From assembly GCA_018398575.1 (NCBI GenBank), contig JAGTXZ010000014.1, forward strand, positions 434,001 through 498,000: DNA of 64,000 nt. The letters are read 5' to 3'. The notes beneath the pieces were generated by a model. The model was not told where the DNA came from. It made no database searches and saw only the letters and a program-made list of their open reading frames with translations. Below are positions 44,502-55,348 of this stretch, one piece after another. This DNA comes from Ampelomyces quisqualis (taxonomy: Eukaryota; Ascomycota; Dothideomycetes; Pleosporales; Phaeosphaeriaceae). The position numbers and the translations under genes are program-made. Position 1 is the first letter of the stretch; each line of letters starts with the position of its first letter.

Positions 44502-45453
44502 TCAAAGAGCATTCATCTTGCCCGTTTCCAACCCAACATCTGCGGTCCGAACTCGCTCGCCATCTGGCCCCCTGCGGCCACCACCGACGAGGCCCCAGAT
44601 CCCCGTGCCAGCTACTATCCACGCCAACACGACGAACGGAATCATGACCGCGCGGCCGGCAAGTTCGATTGAGCACTGCATGGCGTAATCACTTTGAACC
44701 ATGGCTGCGCCGCGCACGTCTTTGAGTTCGCAGGACCAAGTTTCGAGATCGAATGTGCCGATGTTGTAGCGGAAGAATTCCGGTTCATTCGAGTTGTTGG
44801 AAGAAGACGTGGAATTGGAGGAGGAATTTGAGCGAGAAGCGCGGAAGTTGACGTAGCCGTCGCGGAAATGCGAGCTGGAGCGGTGGGTGACGTAGATGGA
44901 TACGAGAGCAAAGAGAACAAGGATGGCTGACATGATGTGCAGGAACATGATGTTGCGGCGGAAGGCCCATGCTTGTGTCTTTCAACATCCGGTTAGTGTA
45001 CGAAATGGTTCAGGGGAGTGTGAAGGGTACACGTACCCGCTTTCCCTCTCTCCAGTCGACGATAACGAAGCCGAGATGTGCAAGGCCGGAACAGATGCTT
45101 AGGACGGCGGCGACGAGTGCGAGTTTGGCGGGCGTGTGGTGAAGCATGCGGGGCAGGGCGGCCATTGCGACGGACGTTCTTCCTGTGCCGTCGTCTGCTG
45201 TGGTTTCAAAAACGAAGCCCATGTCACGGTTTTCTTCTATGAAGCTGTAGGTCAAAGCCTTGAGCGTGACCACTGGTATGGCAATGGCGATAAGGAGGGA
45301 CAGGAATATGGCGTATAGCAGTCGCGATATGCGGTGATGTGGGCAGCCGCTGGGTAAAGGTTGATTGAACATGGGGATAGGCTTCTTGTGTGGTGCAAAA
45401 ATGGACGAAACCTTGTCTGCAATGGGAGGAAGTTTGAACTCGACTTCCTTCAT
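44502..45453 (-). CDS. Four-helix membrane protein of unknown function
   Basis: Two exons, 45453-45037 and 44978-44502, with a 58-nt intron (gtacgtg...gttgaaag) in phase 0, giving 297 residues. Start chosen at the only suitable ATG (M-K-E-V-E-F-K-L-P-P). Four predicted membrane helices: L-L-Y-A-I-F-L-S-L-L-I-A-I-A-I-P, L-A-L-V-A-A-V-L-S-I-C-S-G-L-A, I-M-F-L-H-I-M-S-A-I-L-V-L-F-A-L-V and V-M-I-P-F-V-V-L-A-W-I-V-A-G-T-G. A Ser/Asn-rich loop lies before the fourth helix, with two cysteines (S-C-E-L-K, Q-C-S-I-E) that could form an extracellular disulfide. The layout resembles the many tetraspan/SUR7-like fungal proteins, but no diagnostic motif is present. Confidence 0.75.
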
Positions 45454-46456
45454 AGTGGAAATTGGACCTGCTCTTTCCTTTCGCAATGAGGTAATGATGG
45501 ATATGAATGAACAGCTTCTATCAGTGAATCAATTCAAAGTACGTGGTCGAAGAAGCTGTCTGGTAGTACACAAGAAATGGGTGAAGGCCGCCCTATGACG
45601 CGGAAATCGAGGTTGTGAAGGATAAATTACTACGACAACGGCACTGGACACGGCATAGATACATATTGCCGTCGGACTCGCCCACACCAATTGCATGAGT
45701 GCTAGGTAATGCTGTTTTGTAGTGTGCCGACTCATTTTGTAGAGAGTGCAGTGTTGCCGCCGGGTTCAAACAGTGGCTTCGATCGACGAGTGGATGATGC
45801 AGGCGCGCGAGACATGGGAGGTTTGAGATGTGCGACGTGCACGTCCCTGCAGCTGGACCGATCAGTCCTTACAGCGTCGCAATAAAGTGCGCTGTACCGT
45901 TGAAGTCGTTATCGAACGCGCGGACATGATGACGGCGGGGGGCGAGGGCTCAGAGAGAAGCGTGCTCGGGATGTCACGTGCTTGGGGTGTCACGTGCTTG
46001 GGATGTCACGTGCTTCAGTTGTCACGTGCCCGGGTGTCACGTGCGCACCGCTCTCTGCTGGTGCACAAAGACCCCGCGTGGAACGTCGTCAGACCATGGA
46101 TCCAGTGTCAGATCGAGTCGGCGTGTTACTTTCCCCTGGCTGCAATATTCCCCCATGGCTAGATTGGGCGGTGGGTCTCGGAGGGGGTAAGTCCTCTACG
46201 TTGTCGGCCTGAGCCAAGTTGTCCAGCGTCTTCACTCTGGTTTCCCGAGCCTGCAGCCACAGGCATATGTCTTTTGAAGCCGCTTGAAGCCGAACGAGAA
46301 TAAAGTGGATGGAATGGTCAGGAGCAGACGGGGTGGAAGTCATGTGTTTGGTGGTGATGTCAGAGGACGCTAACGTGGTCAGGACTAGTGGCAGTCGCGA
46401 CGACCCTGGGCGTGGGCGCGTCTTCACTCGTGACTCTCCAGCAACGCCCGCCCGCT
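45454..46456. other. Divergent promoter region, 1 kb
   Basis: Lies between the four-helix membrane gene and rtt106 and contains the regular CACGTG array. No gene seen. Confidence 0.6.
45975..46043. promoter_or_regulatory. Array of five CACGTG E-boxes at 15-16 bp spacing
   Basis: CACGTG palindromes start at 45975, 45991, 46007, 46023 and 46038, each preceded by gt, within a degenerate 16-bp unit of the type gtcacgtgcttggg(g/a)t. CACGTG is bound by bHLH factors such as Cbf1/Pho4-type and SREBP-related proteins. The array is 414 bp upstream of the rtt106 start and 522 bp upstream of the divergent membrane gene. Which factor binds is unknown. Confidence 0.8.
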
Positions 46457-47891
46457 ATGGCCTTTACGACGCTGAACACGCAAGTCAGAGTGCCCCAGCC
46501 GCCCCCCGTGCCCGCGGCAGTGAACACCCCCACCGTCGTCACGCCGGCCGCGCCGCATCCCGACGAGATTGACCAGGCATTTGCGGGCAACCACGCGCTG
46601 CGCAAGCGCGTGCACGCCGCCATAGGTAGGTCTCGCAATGCGCATCTTGCCGCGCAGCGCATGTCCGCCGTGCCATGCTGATATGGCGCCAGATGAGCAC
46701 CCCGCCCAGACGGACCTGTTCCGCGCCATCTCGACACACATATTGGACCACGCCCCGCAACCGTCTGCCGAACCGGCCGCGAAGAAGCGCAAGGTGGACG
46801 CCAGCACTGCAGCCTCAAGCGCCAGCCTGGCCAGCCGTGCAAGCAGGCCCTGGCGGTCGTACCCGGGCGTCAGCTTCTCGGTTCCACAGCGCAAGAAGTT
46901 CACCCTCGAGCTGCTCGACCACACGGACGGCGGCATACGAGCCGTGGGCGCCGACGGCAGCGTCGAGTTCAGCATCGCCTGGCAGGATGTCGACCAGGTC
47001 TTCTGCCTGCCCGTCCCGGAAAAGGCGAAGAAGCAGCACAACTTCGTCGTCATGCCCGTGCATGGCGACGGCATCACCCCCCTGCCGGACCACCTGCAAG
47101 GCGCCGCCCCAGAGCCCATTATCTGGACCTTCGAGGAGGCCACCGGCAAGAACGTGGTCCAAGGCGAGGACCCCGGCCCCGGGCCCATGGCAGAGGCAAT
47201 ACACCACTGCCTGACACAGGCGGGCACAGGCAAGCACGTCGTCTTCCCCGATGCCGACGAGTTTGCCAGCGCCACGCCCGAGAGCCACCGCAAGGGCGAG
47301 AAGGCGTTCCACGTAAAAGCACATCGCGGGAGCAAAGACGGTGCGCCTCAATCTACCCCCTTGAAGACGCCTCATCAACTAATTCATGCAGGCTACCTAT
47401 TCTTCACCTCGGTCGGCATCCTCTACGGCTTCAAGAAACCGCTCGCATATTTTGACTTTGCCTCGGTGAGCAGCATCGCCTACGCTGCCGTCCTCCGCAA
47501 CACCTTCAACCTCGTCATAAATACACAAACGCAAGAGATCGAGTTCGGCATGCTCGACCAGGCAGACTACGCCGGCATCAACGACTATGTCCAGAAACAT
47601 GGCCTGCAGGATGCCAGTCTAGCAGCCGCCCGCCGCGCCAAGAAGCTGAACGTCAACAAGCCCAAGGACAAGAGCAATGGCGATGCGGTTGCGGAAGTGG
47701 AAGAAGATGAAGAGGAGGGCGAATTACAAAAGGCAGAACGCGAGCTACAGGATCAGGAAGACGAAGAGGAGGAGGACTATGATCCGGGCAGTGAGGGCGA
47801 AAGCGAGGGCTCGGGCGAGGGCTCGGATAGCGACGACGAAGATGGCGGTGCTGGGTTTGACGAGGGCGACCAAGAAGACATGGAGCACTAG
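46457..47891 (+). CDS. rtt106: Histone chaperone Rtt106
   Basis: Three exons: 46457-46625, 46693-47340 and 47392-47891, giving 438 residues. Rtt106 binds H3-H4 (favouring H3K56ac) and deposits it during replication-coupled nucleosome assembly and heterochromatin silencing, in the nucleus. Features are an N-terminal helix region (D-E-I-D-Q-A-F-A-G-N-H-A-L-R-K-R), a K-K-R-K-V-like basic NLS, and the double PH-like core with F-T-L-E-L-L-D, F-S-I-A-W-Q-D-V-D-Q-V-F-C-L-P-V-P-E-K. Then come G-Y-L-F-F-T-S-V-G-I-L-Y-G-F-K-K-P-L-A-Y-F and R-N-T-F-N-L-V-I. A long Asp/Glu-rich tail closes the protein. The start is the ATG at 46457; upstream in-frame sequence has only non-ATG codons. High confidence. Confidence 0.94.
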
Positions 47892-48469
47892 GCAGTGCCA
47901 TCTTACCTCCCACCCTCACACAGAGCTGGTCGACGCTCAAGGTGTCATACATCTTGACATTGATATCCAATACCACCAACATGACGTTATCTGACCATGT
48001 CCCTGGTCATCATCTGCCAAGACTACCATATTGCACGCGACACACCACCCGTCCCCCATACTACCGCAGTCTATTGAGCATGTCGCCCTCATCAAACGTC
48101 AGCTGGCTTCGTTGGTCTTTCCCCTTCATGCCCACCACTCTTCCACGCAATCCCGACACGCTGAAACATCCCACACAATGCGCTAGCATTTACCCGCTCG
48201 CATGCGCAAACACACCCCGCGTCAACTCTGTGCCTGTAGTAGATTGGTGTTGGAGTATCCTAGATTGGTAGACGAGAAGAGGGATTGGTTGGGTTGGGTC
48301 GGCGATCTTCAGTGAAGGAGGTATGGAGCCAAAGGTAATACCTTCCTCCATAGATCTCGGCTGAATCAATTTCGCTTCACAACGCTGTACCACGTCAACA
48401 ACACCTATCTGTCTATCTTTTCTCCTCGCCTGATCACAAAACACCACCTACGCACAAAAGAAAAAGTGA
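47892..48469. other. Intergenic, about 580 bp
   Basis: 3' flank of rtt106 and promoter of the small membrane protein; nothing specific seen. Confidence 0.5.
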
Positions 48470-49027
48470 ATGACCACGGTCCTACTACTCACCACGTGTA
48501 TCCTCGCAGTCCTCATCTCGATCCTAAGCGTCCAAATTCCACGCTATTTGGAGCACCGCGATTCCATACATAACCAACGCCATGCACCCACACCCCCAAT
48601 GACAGACGGCACAAGTACACTTACACCTCCCGCACCGTCGCGAAAGCCGTGGGACCCTCCTTTTCTTACGGCGGCGAAGCAAGCGAGCAAAGAAAGTAGT
48701 TGGCGTATCCTACCGCCGAGCTTGCCGCGAAAAGGACATGCGCCAAGTCAGGGTGCAAGTGAAGCGCGAGATGATCGGACAGAGAGTGTGGAAGGAGGCA
48801 ACGAACAGCTGAAAGCGCCGCAGAAGGACTCGACATCAGTCATGGGTGTTGTTTGGTCCGTCGTTGCTGTCCTCGCTGGCATGCTGCTCGTCTTCCTGTT
48901 TGCGCTGCTCGTTGCACATTGCCTGGCATGGTTCGTCGTATACAAGACCGAAGCCCGACTAGGCGAGGCGCGCCGCGGACTCGTACAAGGCGGCGATATG
49001 AGGCTATGTCTATGCGCGAGAGGTTGA
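48470..49027 (+). CDS. Small two-helix membrane protein, hypothetical
   Basis: Intronless, 185 residues from the ATG at 48470. An N-terminal hydrophobic helix (V-L-L-L-T-T-C-I-L-A-V-L-I-S-I-L) could be a signal anchor. A Pro/Ser-rich polar stretch follows, then a second helix (V-V-W-S-V-V-A-V-L-A-G-M-L-L-V-F-L-F-A-L-L-V) near residues 127-150. A short basic tail ends the protein. It is tail-to-tail with the aquaporin gene, 79 bp apart. No family recognised. Confidence 0.55.
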   Translation: MTTVLLLTTCILAVLISILSVQIPRYLEHRDSIHNQRHAPTPPMTDGTSTLTPPAPSRKPWDPPFLTAAKQASKESSWRILPPSLPRKGHAPSQGASEARDDRTESVEGGNEQLKAPQKDSTSVMGVVWSVVAVLAGMLLVFLFALLVAHCLAWFVVYKTEARLGEARRGLVQGGDMRLCLCARG

Positions 49028-49105
49028 GAGTGGAAGAAAGAAAGGTTCGTTGCTTGGGTATATCAAAAACGCCGCGCTACTTAATCACACAACTCCCCTT
49101 TTCGA

Positions 49106-50586
49106 TCATACGCGCATGTGTCCCGCATGCCCCGTCCTCTCCAACAATTCCCTTTCGCCCACATATCTCGGCTGTTCGCCCAACCCCGGACTCATTGTGT
49201 CCACGCGCCCGTCAATACCATGGGGAACACTATCGCCCTCGGTCCCGCTCATACTCGTTATCCGCACAGCTTCCTGCGCCGCAATCGCCGCCACATTCGG
49301 ACGCTCAACTTGGCTCGCCGTCTCGGCGTCCTCGGGTGGCTTAAACAGCGCGGCCTCATGGTCATCAAAGTCCTGCCCTGGATTGACCGTCTCATACTCG
49401 ACAATCTTGACAATGCGATACATGGCGAACGCCAACAGTGTCCCCATGAGCGGCCCAAACCAGTATATATAATGATACGCCGGGAAATTCCGCGTAACCA
49501 CACACGGCCCAAACGACCTTGCTGGGTTCAAACTTCCCCCTGTGAAAAACACACCGACCATCTCGGCAACGAATAATGACAGCCCGATTCCCACGGGCGC
49601 GAGAAATGTCGCTTTGTGCTTTTCTGCCGCCAGCATGAAGATTGTGAAGACGAGTAGTGACGTCAGGAACATTTCGAGAAACACGCCTTGTGCGGGAGAC
49701 ACGCCGGAGCCGAGCGTTGTGCTGACGTTCAAGGAGCCGGGGAGGATAGCGGACACGACTGCGGCAGCGCACATGCCGGCGAGCATTTGTGCGATGAAGC
49801 AAAGGATTGCGCGGATGGGGGTGAGAGCATGGATAAGGTATAGCCCGAGAGTGACCTTGTGTATTTCGTTAGGTCTTGATTCCACATTTTTCTTGTTCAT
49901 TCCACCCCTCTTCTTGAAACTTTTTCTCTTCCTTTTCCTATTCTTTTCCCAAAAAAAGGGAAAGGACGACTTACAGCAGGATTAAATAACCCCCCGCTCA
50001 CCCTGAAAAACACCCACACGCACACCATCAGGCTAAACCCAAATATTAGGCTGATGTACAGCAGCACACTTGTATTTGGCGCCTGCGTGAGCCCGTCGTT
50101 TTCTTGCCCTGCGGTCGCGGCGTCGCTAAACAGCGCGGCCGTGTTGGCTACTTGTGTGCCGCCGAACGCAAAGACTAGATTGTGACATGTGCGTTAGAAG
50201 GAGGAGGAGGACGACGACGACGACGACAACGAAGTGCAAGGGCCAAAATTTTGTGATTTTTTTCTTTTTGGGGGGGGAATGAAGGTTGGAATTATTAGGC
50301 ATGGACTGCAGACAGTTTACTTACACAAAAACATAAATGTCCCGGCGAATTCTGCAATGGCGGCGACGAGTTCGTTGCGCCATTTGTTTGACATGTACTG
50401 GCTCAGAGCGTTCTTTCGGGCTTTGGCATGTTCGCGGTGGTGGTGTTCGTGATGGTGTTCGCGGTGCTGGGCGCGGCGATGGCCGTTTTGCTGCTCGGCC
50501 GACGGTCGGGGCTTGGGTTCGTGTGAGGGTGTTGAAGGGGCGTCTTGGTTGTGGACGGGGAGGATATTGATGCGTTTCGGAGCCAT
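49106..50586 (-). CDS. Aquaporin (MIP family) with His-rich N-terminus
   Basis: Three exons: 50586-50325, 50174-49975 and 49855-49106, giving 403 residues. Six-helix MIP channel with both half-helix motifs intact: N-P-A at 152-154 and N-P-A-R at 264-267. The first helix holds E-L-V-A-A-I-A-E-F-A-G-T-F-M-F-L, and the selectivity region includes G-G-S-L-N-P-A-R-S-F-G-P. Intron 2 falls exactly after the alanine codon of the first N-P-A. The N-terminus carries an H-R-E-H-H-H-E-H-H-H-R-E-H stretch before the first helix, and a 110-residue cytoplasmic tail follows helix 6. The pattern fits fungal orthodox or delta-type aquaporins, not Fps1-type glycerol facilitators (which have altered NPA boxes). 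Transport of water is expected; other solutes are possible. Confidence 0.93.
50202..50232. repeat. GAC/GAG trinucleotide microsatellite in aquaporin intron 1
   Basis: A run of gag then gac triplets (about eight to ten units) lies on the plus strand within the first intron of the aquaporin gene, next to a G-run at 50271-50278. Confidence 0.7.
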
Positions 50587-53212
50587 GGTGGCTGGATTCT
50601 CTTTGTTCTATCCTTCTCAAGTATAGGGGCCTCGTAGTGCGTGCAGCAGTACTTCTGCTAGCAACAGAGAGTAAAAAAGTAGAAGGAGGCTGAAGTTCAT
50701 CAGCTCAAGGAAGGCCATGATGATGGCTGTTTTCGAGCTGCTAAGGGCTCACAAGTGACGTCTTTCAACCACCATTTCCGACGCCACCATCATCGTCCGC
50801 CTTTGACGCTCCCAATACGCTAGGCCGACCAGAATAACGGCTCACTGGCTACTTGAATGTGCAGGCCAAAAACACCTCCTCTCCAGACCGCCCTCAAGAG
50901 CATCGATTCATATGCCGACAAGTGCGCCATGTCCGAGCCTTCAACCCACAATGACCGGCAATAATGTGCCATGAACATGCAGGACGGCAAGCGAGATGTG
51001 CACAAGGTATCATTGTAAGTGGTTGAGGCGCTTTGGAGATGGCGTTCAGATAGCTGCGGGATCTACGACATGCTGTGGGGTTAGCGTGCATGTGATGTCA
51101 TGATCCAAGGGAGAAAGCTCCGCGGCTGTGGCTGTGAGGCTATTGCATATCTCGAGTTTGACTTGAGTGTTCTGAGAGCGGGTGACGACGTGAAAAAAAA
51201 AATGTTGGTGTCTACTATCCAGTGAGGAGATGTAGAGGAAATACAGGGAGTATCGTGGTGCTGTTGGCGAGCCAGGGATCACGAGGTATGTTCTCCCGGG
51301 TGCATAGTAAGCTGAACGCTGAACGCTGAAAGGGTCTATTTGATGTCGTAATTCGACCTTAGAGGCGGTCCGCGGTCTACTTCTGCGACTGCGACATAAC
51401 AAGGCACCAAGACTAGACCAATCTTTTCAGTCAACTTCGTCGTACGAGAAACTACTCAGCTGGAGTCTCGCTGAATACAGTAGTGGTATTTTGCAAGCTA
51501 CACCTGCTGCAAATGTACCCTTGTTCCTTCTGTACGTCCTAGGTGAGTTGTCTCCTCGTTCTTCGCGTTTGCTCATGGACCGAAATTATGAATCAGGGGG
51601 CCAGGAAAGAGAGCACTTCAGCGATAGGACGTGAGGTAAATAGGAGCTTTGAATTGGTCGGCTGTGTTAAATTTAAATTGTGCTTTACTCTCACAGGAGA
51701 CTATCTATGCTTCATAGCGAAATGAAAATCTTGTTTTAAATATTTTCCATTTACGTACGGACTGATAGATTTGATGCTATAAGTTACTGCACACACCTTC
51801 GACGGCACGTTCCCGGTCGTTGAACTTGTGTCCGCTAGACGTTTTATGCTCGCTATCATTCGCTTACGCCTCGTGGGGTTCTCTGCTCAAAGCCGAAGTA
51901 TCCAGGTGCTACAGACCTGCGATCTCAAATGTTGCTTGGAATAGGGCATGTATTATAGTCCCCGAGAGCTCGAAGTGCTTCCTCACAAAAGCAGATTCAC
52001 CCGCAGTAAGCTGTTGAAGCCGAGCAGATGGCATACGGCAAGGTTCTACCAATTCACACAGCGCTACCCTCTGGAGTTCAATGCAACTAATCGAAGGCGT
52101 GCTTCCTACCATTGTAATGATCGAGGTAGAAGATGCACGTGCTTCTTTCGTAACGATTAAGTGTCTTTTGCGAGACATGCTCTGAAATACCCCGCAACAC
52201 CTACGAAGATGATCTTATGGTCCACGGGGGGGGCATCCAATTCACCGTCTATCGCAAGTCGGCTACCTAGCGCCGCGCGACGACCCACAGCAGCCAAGTC
52301 ATGTCAAGACCATCAATTCGGGCGTAGTCGAACAAACTCCTTACTGTGTATACTACCGCCATACCACTCGCCAATCGGGCATCGGGTGCGGGATTTGCGG
52401 ACTTTCTAAATCGCGTGATCGGGTTCCGTACATGAAAGTTCGAGAAGATGACCATCTTGGCAATGGTAGAGACCAGCAGGTGGCCTGTACGAGGACCGCA
52501 ATGCTAGCAGGATCCCTCGCTAGTGCAGTAGTAAGCGTTGGGCTTACGCGGGACCTTCACCATTAGGTAGGTTAGTCAACCAGCGCACACATGTTTGCAC
52601 TTCGTTCCATCCGATATCGCCACTGATGCTGCGCGCGCCGGAGGAGTCCGGTGTGCCCAAGTCGAAGATACAGACTCGCACTGCTTTCCAGGCTTCGCTT
52701 TAGTCTCGTGTTGAAGAGCTCACATAATTTGATGTTCCGGTTGCTCGTGCACCAGCGGTACGTTTAAGTCTCCGGCTCCCCAGTGTAATTGCCGAGCTGA
52801 CATGCGCATCACGACGATAAAGATATGTGCAATCCCGAATCTGGGATCCATGAGCTGAGCATAGCCAGCCCGCATTGCATGCGCAGCATCGGTGGTTTTG
52901 TGCGTGAAGATGCCGACCCTGCGGCGTGGCGTCCTACCACGAGATCGTGGATGTCGGAAGCCGTGAACCGTCTTACATCACTGCTCTTACACATGTCTGA
53001 GCCTCGCGATGACTGCTAAGATGCCGTCCTATTCCAGCGTGCGACGTCTATTGATGGCACTTCACACTTCTTTCCTGAGGGGTTGCATATCCCATCCGTC
53101 GTCCTCAGTTTTCGCAAAGGTGCACAACCTCAAATCATCGTCGAAACGACCTGTTTGATTTGACAATACGAAACGCCACCAAGCACTAATATCCCAAGCC
53201 TCGATTGCGAAA
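50587..53212. other. Gene-free stretch, 2.6 kb
   Basis: No frame with recognisable domain or intron structure on either strand. The 5' part is the aquaporin promoter and the 3' part is the MFS promoter. Confidence 0.5.
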
Positions 53213-55348
53213 ATGGCGAGCGGCTCGCGCCCATGGAGTTGGTTTCGATCCGCGCCGGAGGTGGGGGTGCCGGTGCCGGTACGAGTGCAGGAGCCAGACG
53301 ACTATGAGCGGGACTTGATTGCAGAAATCCTCGCAAATTTCGCGAAAGATTGCGATGAAGCCTTTTCCATAGCTTCAGGAAAATCTTTAAAGTCGACAAA
53401 ATCATCTGACTCGCTTTCCATAACTTCGCTGCGACAAGAGCAACTCGATCGGATACGCGCAAACAGATTGAGCTTGTCACGACTCAAGACGATGCAAAAA
53501 CTCGAAAGCACAAACTCGCCGATGAGCGCGAAAAGCAATTCCCGTGAAGGACTGGACGATGAAGATGTAACGCGAACAACAAGAGATGGACAGCATGAAG
53601 GGGAAGAAACAGCGCCTGTCTATCCGTCGAGAGTGAAGACAACGGTCATCATGTTTGCGCTGTACATCTCCATTTTTCTCGTAGCGCTCGACAGAACGAT
53701 CATTGGACCTGCTATTCCTGTGATAACAAACGAGTTCAACAGCATCGGCGATATTGGCTGGTATGGCAGCGCATACATGCTCACGGCGGCTGGTTTCATT
53801 CTGTTGTACGGAAGGATCTATACTTTCTTCCCTACCAAACCTGTGTTTCTCTCCGGCATTTTCCTCTTCGAACTCGGAAGTGTGTTGTGCGGCGCTGCAA
53901 CATCGAGCACCATGCTCATCGTTGGGAGAGCTATTGCCGGTCTGGGAAGCAGTGGAATCTTCACGGGTGCGATTCTCATCATGCTAAATACAGTACCCTT
54001 GCATAAGCGACCGTTGTTACAAGGCCTGTTCGGTGCTTGCTTTGGAGTGGCGAGTGTAGCCGGTCCATTACTTGGAGGAGCCTTCACCGGCAGCAGTGCC
54101 ACCTGGCGCTGGTGCTTTTACATCAATTTACCGCTCGGAGGGCTGACGGTGCTCATCGTTGTTCTCTTGCTGAAGCTTGAGGAACGTAAACCGAAGTTGG
54201 CAACCTGGCTAGAGACGACTCAAAAGCTCGACCCGGTAGGAACTGTACTATTCCTGCCTTCGATCACGTGTCTGCTCCTGGCGCTTGAGTGGGGTGCAGC
54301 AGAGTATCCTTGGAGCTCGCCTCGCATCATTGCTCTGCTTACAGTCTTCGCTCTCTTGCTCGTCATGTTTGTCGCATGGCAGTTTTACACCCGCAACACA
54401 GTAGCAACAATTCCGGCTCGCGTAATTTTCCAACGAAGTGTAGCATTCGGCGGCCTATCCCAATTTTGCGTAGGCGCAACAATGTTGACAGTCTCCATTT
54501 ACATACCGCTATGGTTCCAGGCAATCAAGGGTGTATCCGCGATGCAGTCTGGGATCAACACAATCCCACTCGTTCTATCCGTCGTCGTTGGCTCCATAAT
54601 GTCGGGCGGTCTTACACAGCGCATCGGATATTACACGCCTTTCATGATTCTGGGATCGAGTCTGATGGCAGTGGGAACTGGTCTCGTTACAACATGGAAC
54701 ATAGACACCAAGAGCAACGCCTGGATTGGATACCAAATACTTCTTGGCTTCGGCGTTGGATGCACGATGCAGCATCCCAATCTTGCTGTCCAAATAGTCT
54801 TGGCGAAGCCGGACATTCCAACCGGCACGGCGTTCCTGTCACTATGTCAAACACTTGGTGGCGCAGTCTTTACAGCGGTTGGACAAAATCTATACATCGA
54901 CAAGTTCTCCAGTGGTCTAAAGAGCATCGGAGGCCTGGATCCGAAGCGAATCCTGGAAGGCGGTGCAACAGACCTTGCCGATTCTGTACCATCGGCGATT
55001 CGGAATCGCGTGATCGAAGCCTACAATCACTCTTTGACACAAGGAACGTTCTTGGCAGCTCTCATCGTGGCCTGTATAGCTGTTCCGACCGCCTTAGGCA
55101 TGGAATGGCGAAGTGTCAAGCAAAGACAGAGCACACCGGATATGATTGCTACACAAGATGACGAAGAGAAGATTGAAAGAGCTATGAAAGCATCAAGAAC
55201 ACCCTCGCTACATTCTTTCCAAACTACCGAAGCCGTGGCCCAGCCACAAATTCCACCATTGAAGAAACTGGGAATGCTCGCCTCGATGCTCACGGTCAAG
55301 GTAAATCCCGACCTCCGGGATGAACTTAGTAGTAGAAGACAAGCTTAG
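53213..55348 (+). CDS. MFS drug:H+ antiporter, DHA2 (14-helix) type
   Basis: Intronless, 711 residues. A long polar N-terminus (about 145 residues, Ser/Lys/Arg-rich) precedes helix 1 (V-I-M-F-A-L-Y-I-S-I-F-L-V-A-L-D-R-T-I). The L-D-x-T-I/V-pattern, G-W-Y-G-S-A-Y-M-L-T and the loop G-R-I-Y-T-F-F-P-T-K-P (motif A position, degenerate) follow. Then come G-R-A-I-A-G-L-G-S-S-G-I-F-T-G and motif C with G-P-L-L-G-G-A-F, ending in W-R-W-C-F-Y-I-N-L-P-L-G-G. This sequence order is diagnostic for the DHA2/toxin-efflux group, which exports mycotoxins, drugs and small organic compounds. Later helices and a cytoplasmic tail are intact. It is followed 1.45 kb downstream, same strand, by a glycosyltransferase. 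The substrate is unknown. Confidence 0.94.
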   Translation: MASGSRPWSWFRSAPEVGVPVPVRVQEPDDYERDLIAEILANFAKDCDEAFSIASGKSLKSTKSSDSLSITSLRQEQLDRIRANRLSLSRLKTMQKLESTNSPMSAKSNSREGLDDEDVTRTTRDGQHEGEETAPVYPSRVKTTVIMFALYISIFLVALDRTIIGPAIPVITNEFNSIGDIGWYGSAYMLTAAGFILLYGRIYTFFPTKPVFLSGIFLFELGSVLCGAATSSTMLIVGRAIAGLGSSGIFTGAILIMLNTVPLHKRPLLQGLFGACFGVASVAGPLLGGAFTGSSATWRWCFYINLPLGGLTVLIVVLLLKLEERKPKLATWLETTQKLDPVGTVLFLPSITCLLLALEWGAAEYPWSSPRIIALLTVFALLLVMFVAWQFYTRNTVATIPARVIFQRSVAFGGLSQFCVGATMLTVSIYIPLWFQAIKGVSAMQSGINTIPLVLSVVVGSIMSGGLTQRIGYYTPFMILGSSLMAVGTGLVTTWNIDTKSNAWIGYQILLGFGVGCTMQHPNLAVQIVLAKPDIPTGTAFLSLCQTLGGAVFTAVGQNLYIDKFSSGLKSIGGLDPKRILEGGATDLADSVPSAIRNRVIEAYNHSLTQGTFLAALIVACIAVPTALGMEWRSVKQRQSTPDMIATQDDEEKIERAMKASRTPSLHSFQTTEAVAQPQIPPLKKLGMLASMLTVKVNPDLRDELSSRRQA

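Noticed and set aside
46424..47335. 303-residue minus-strand frame opposite rtt106
   Set aside because: GC-rich antisense shadow of the Rtt106 exons and intron 1; composition follows the sense codons.
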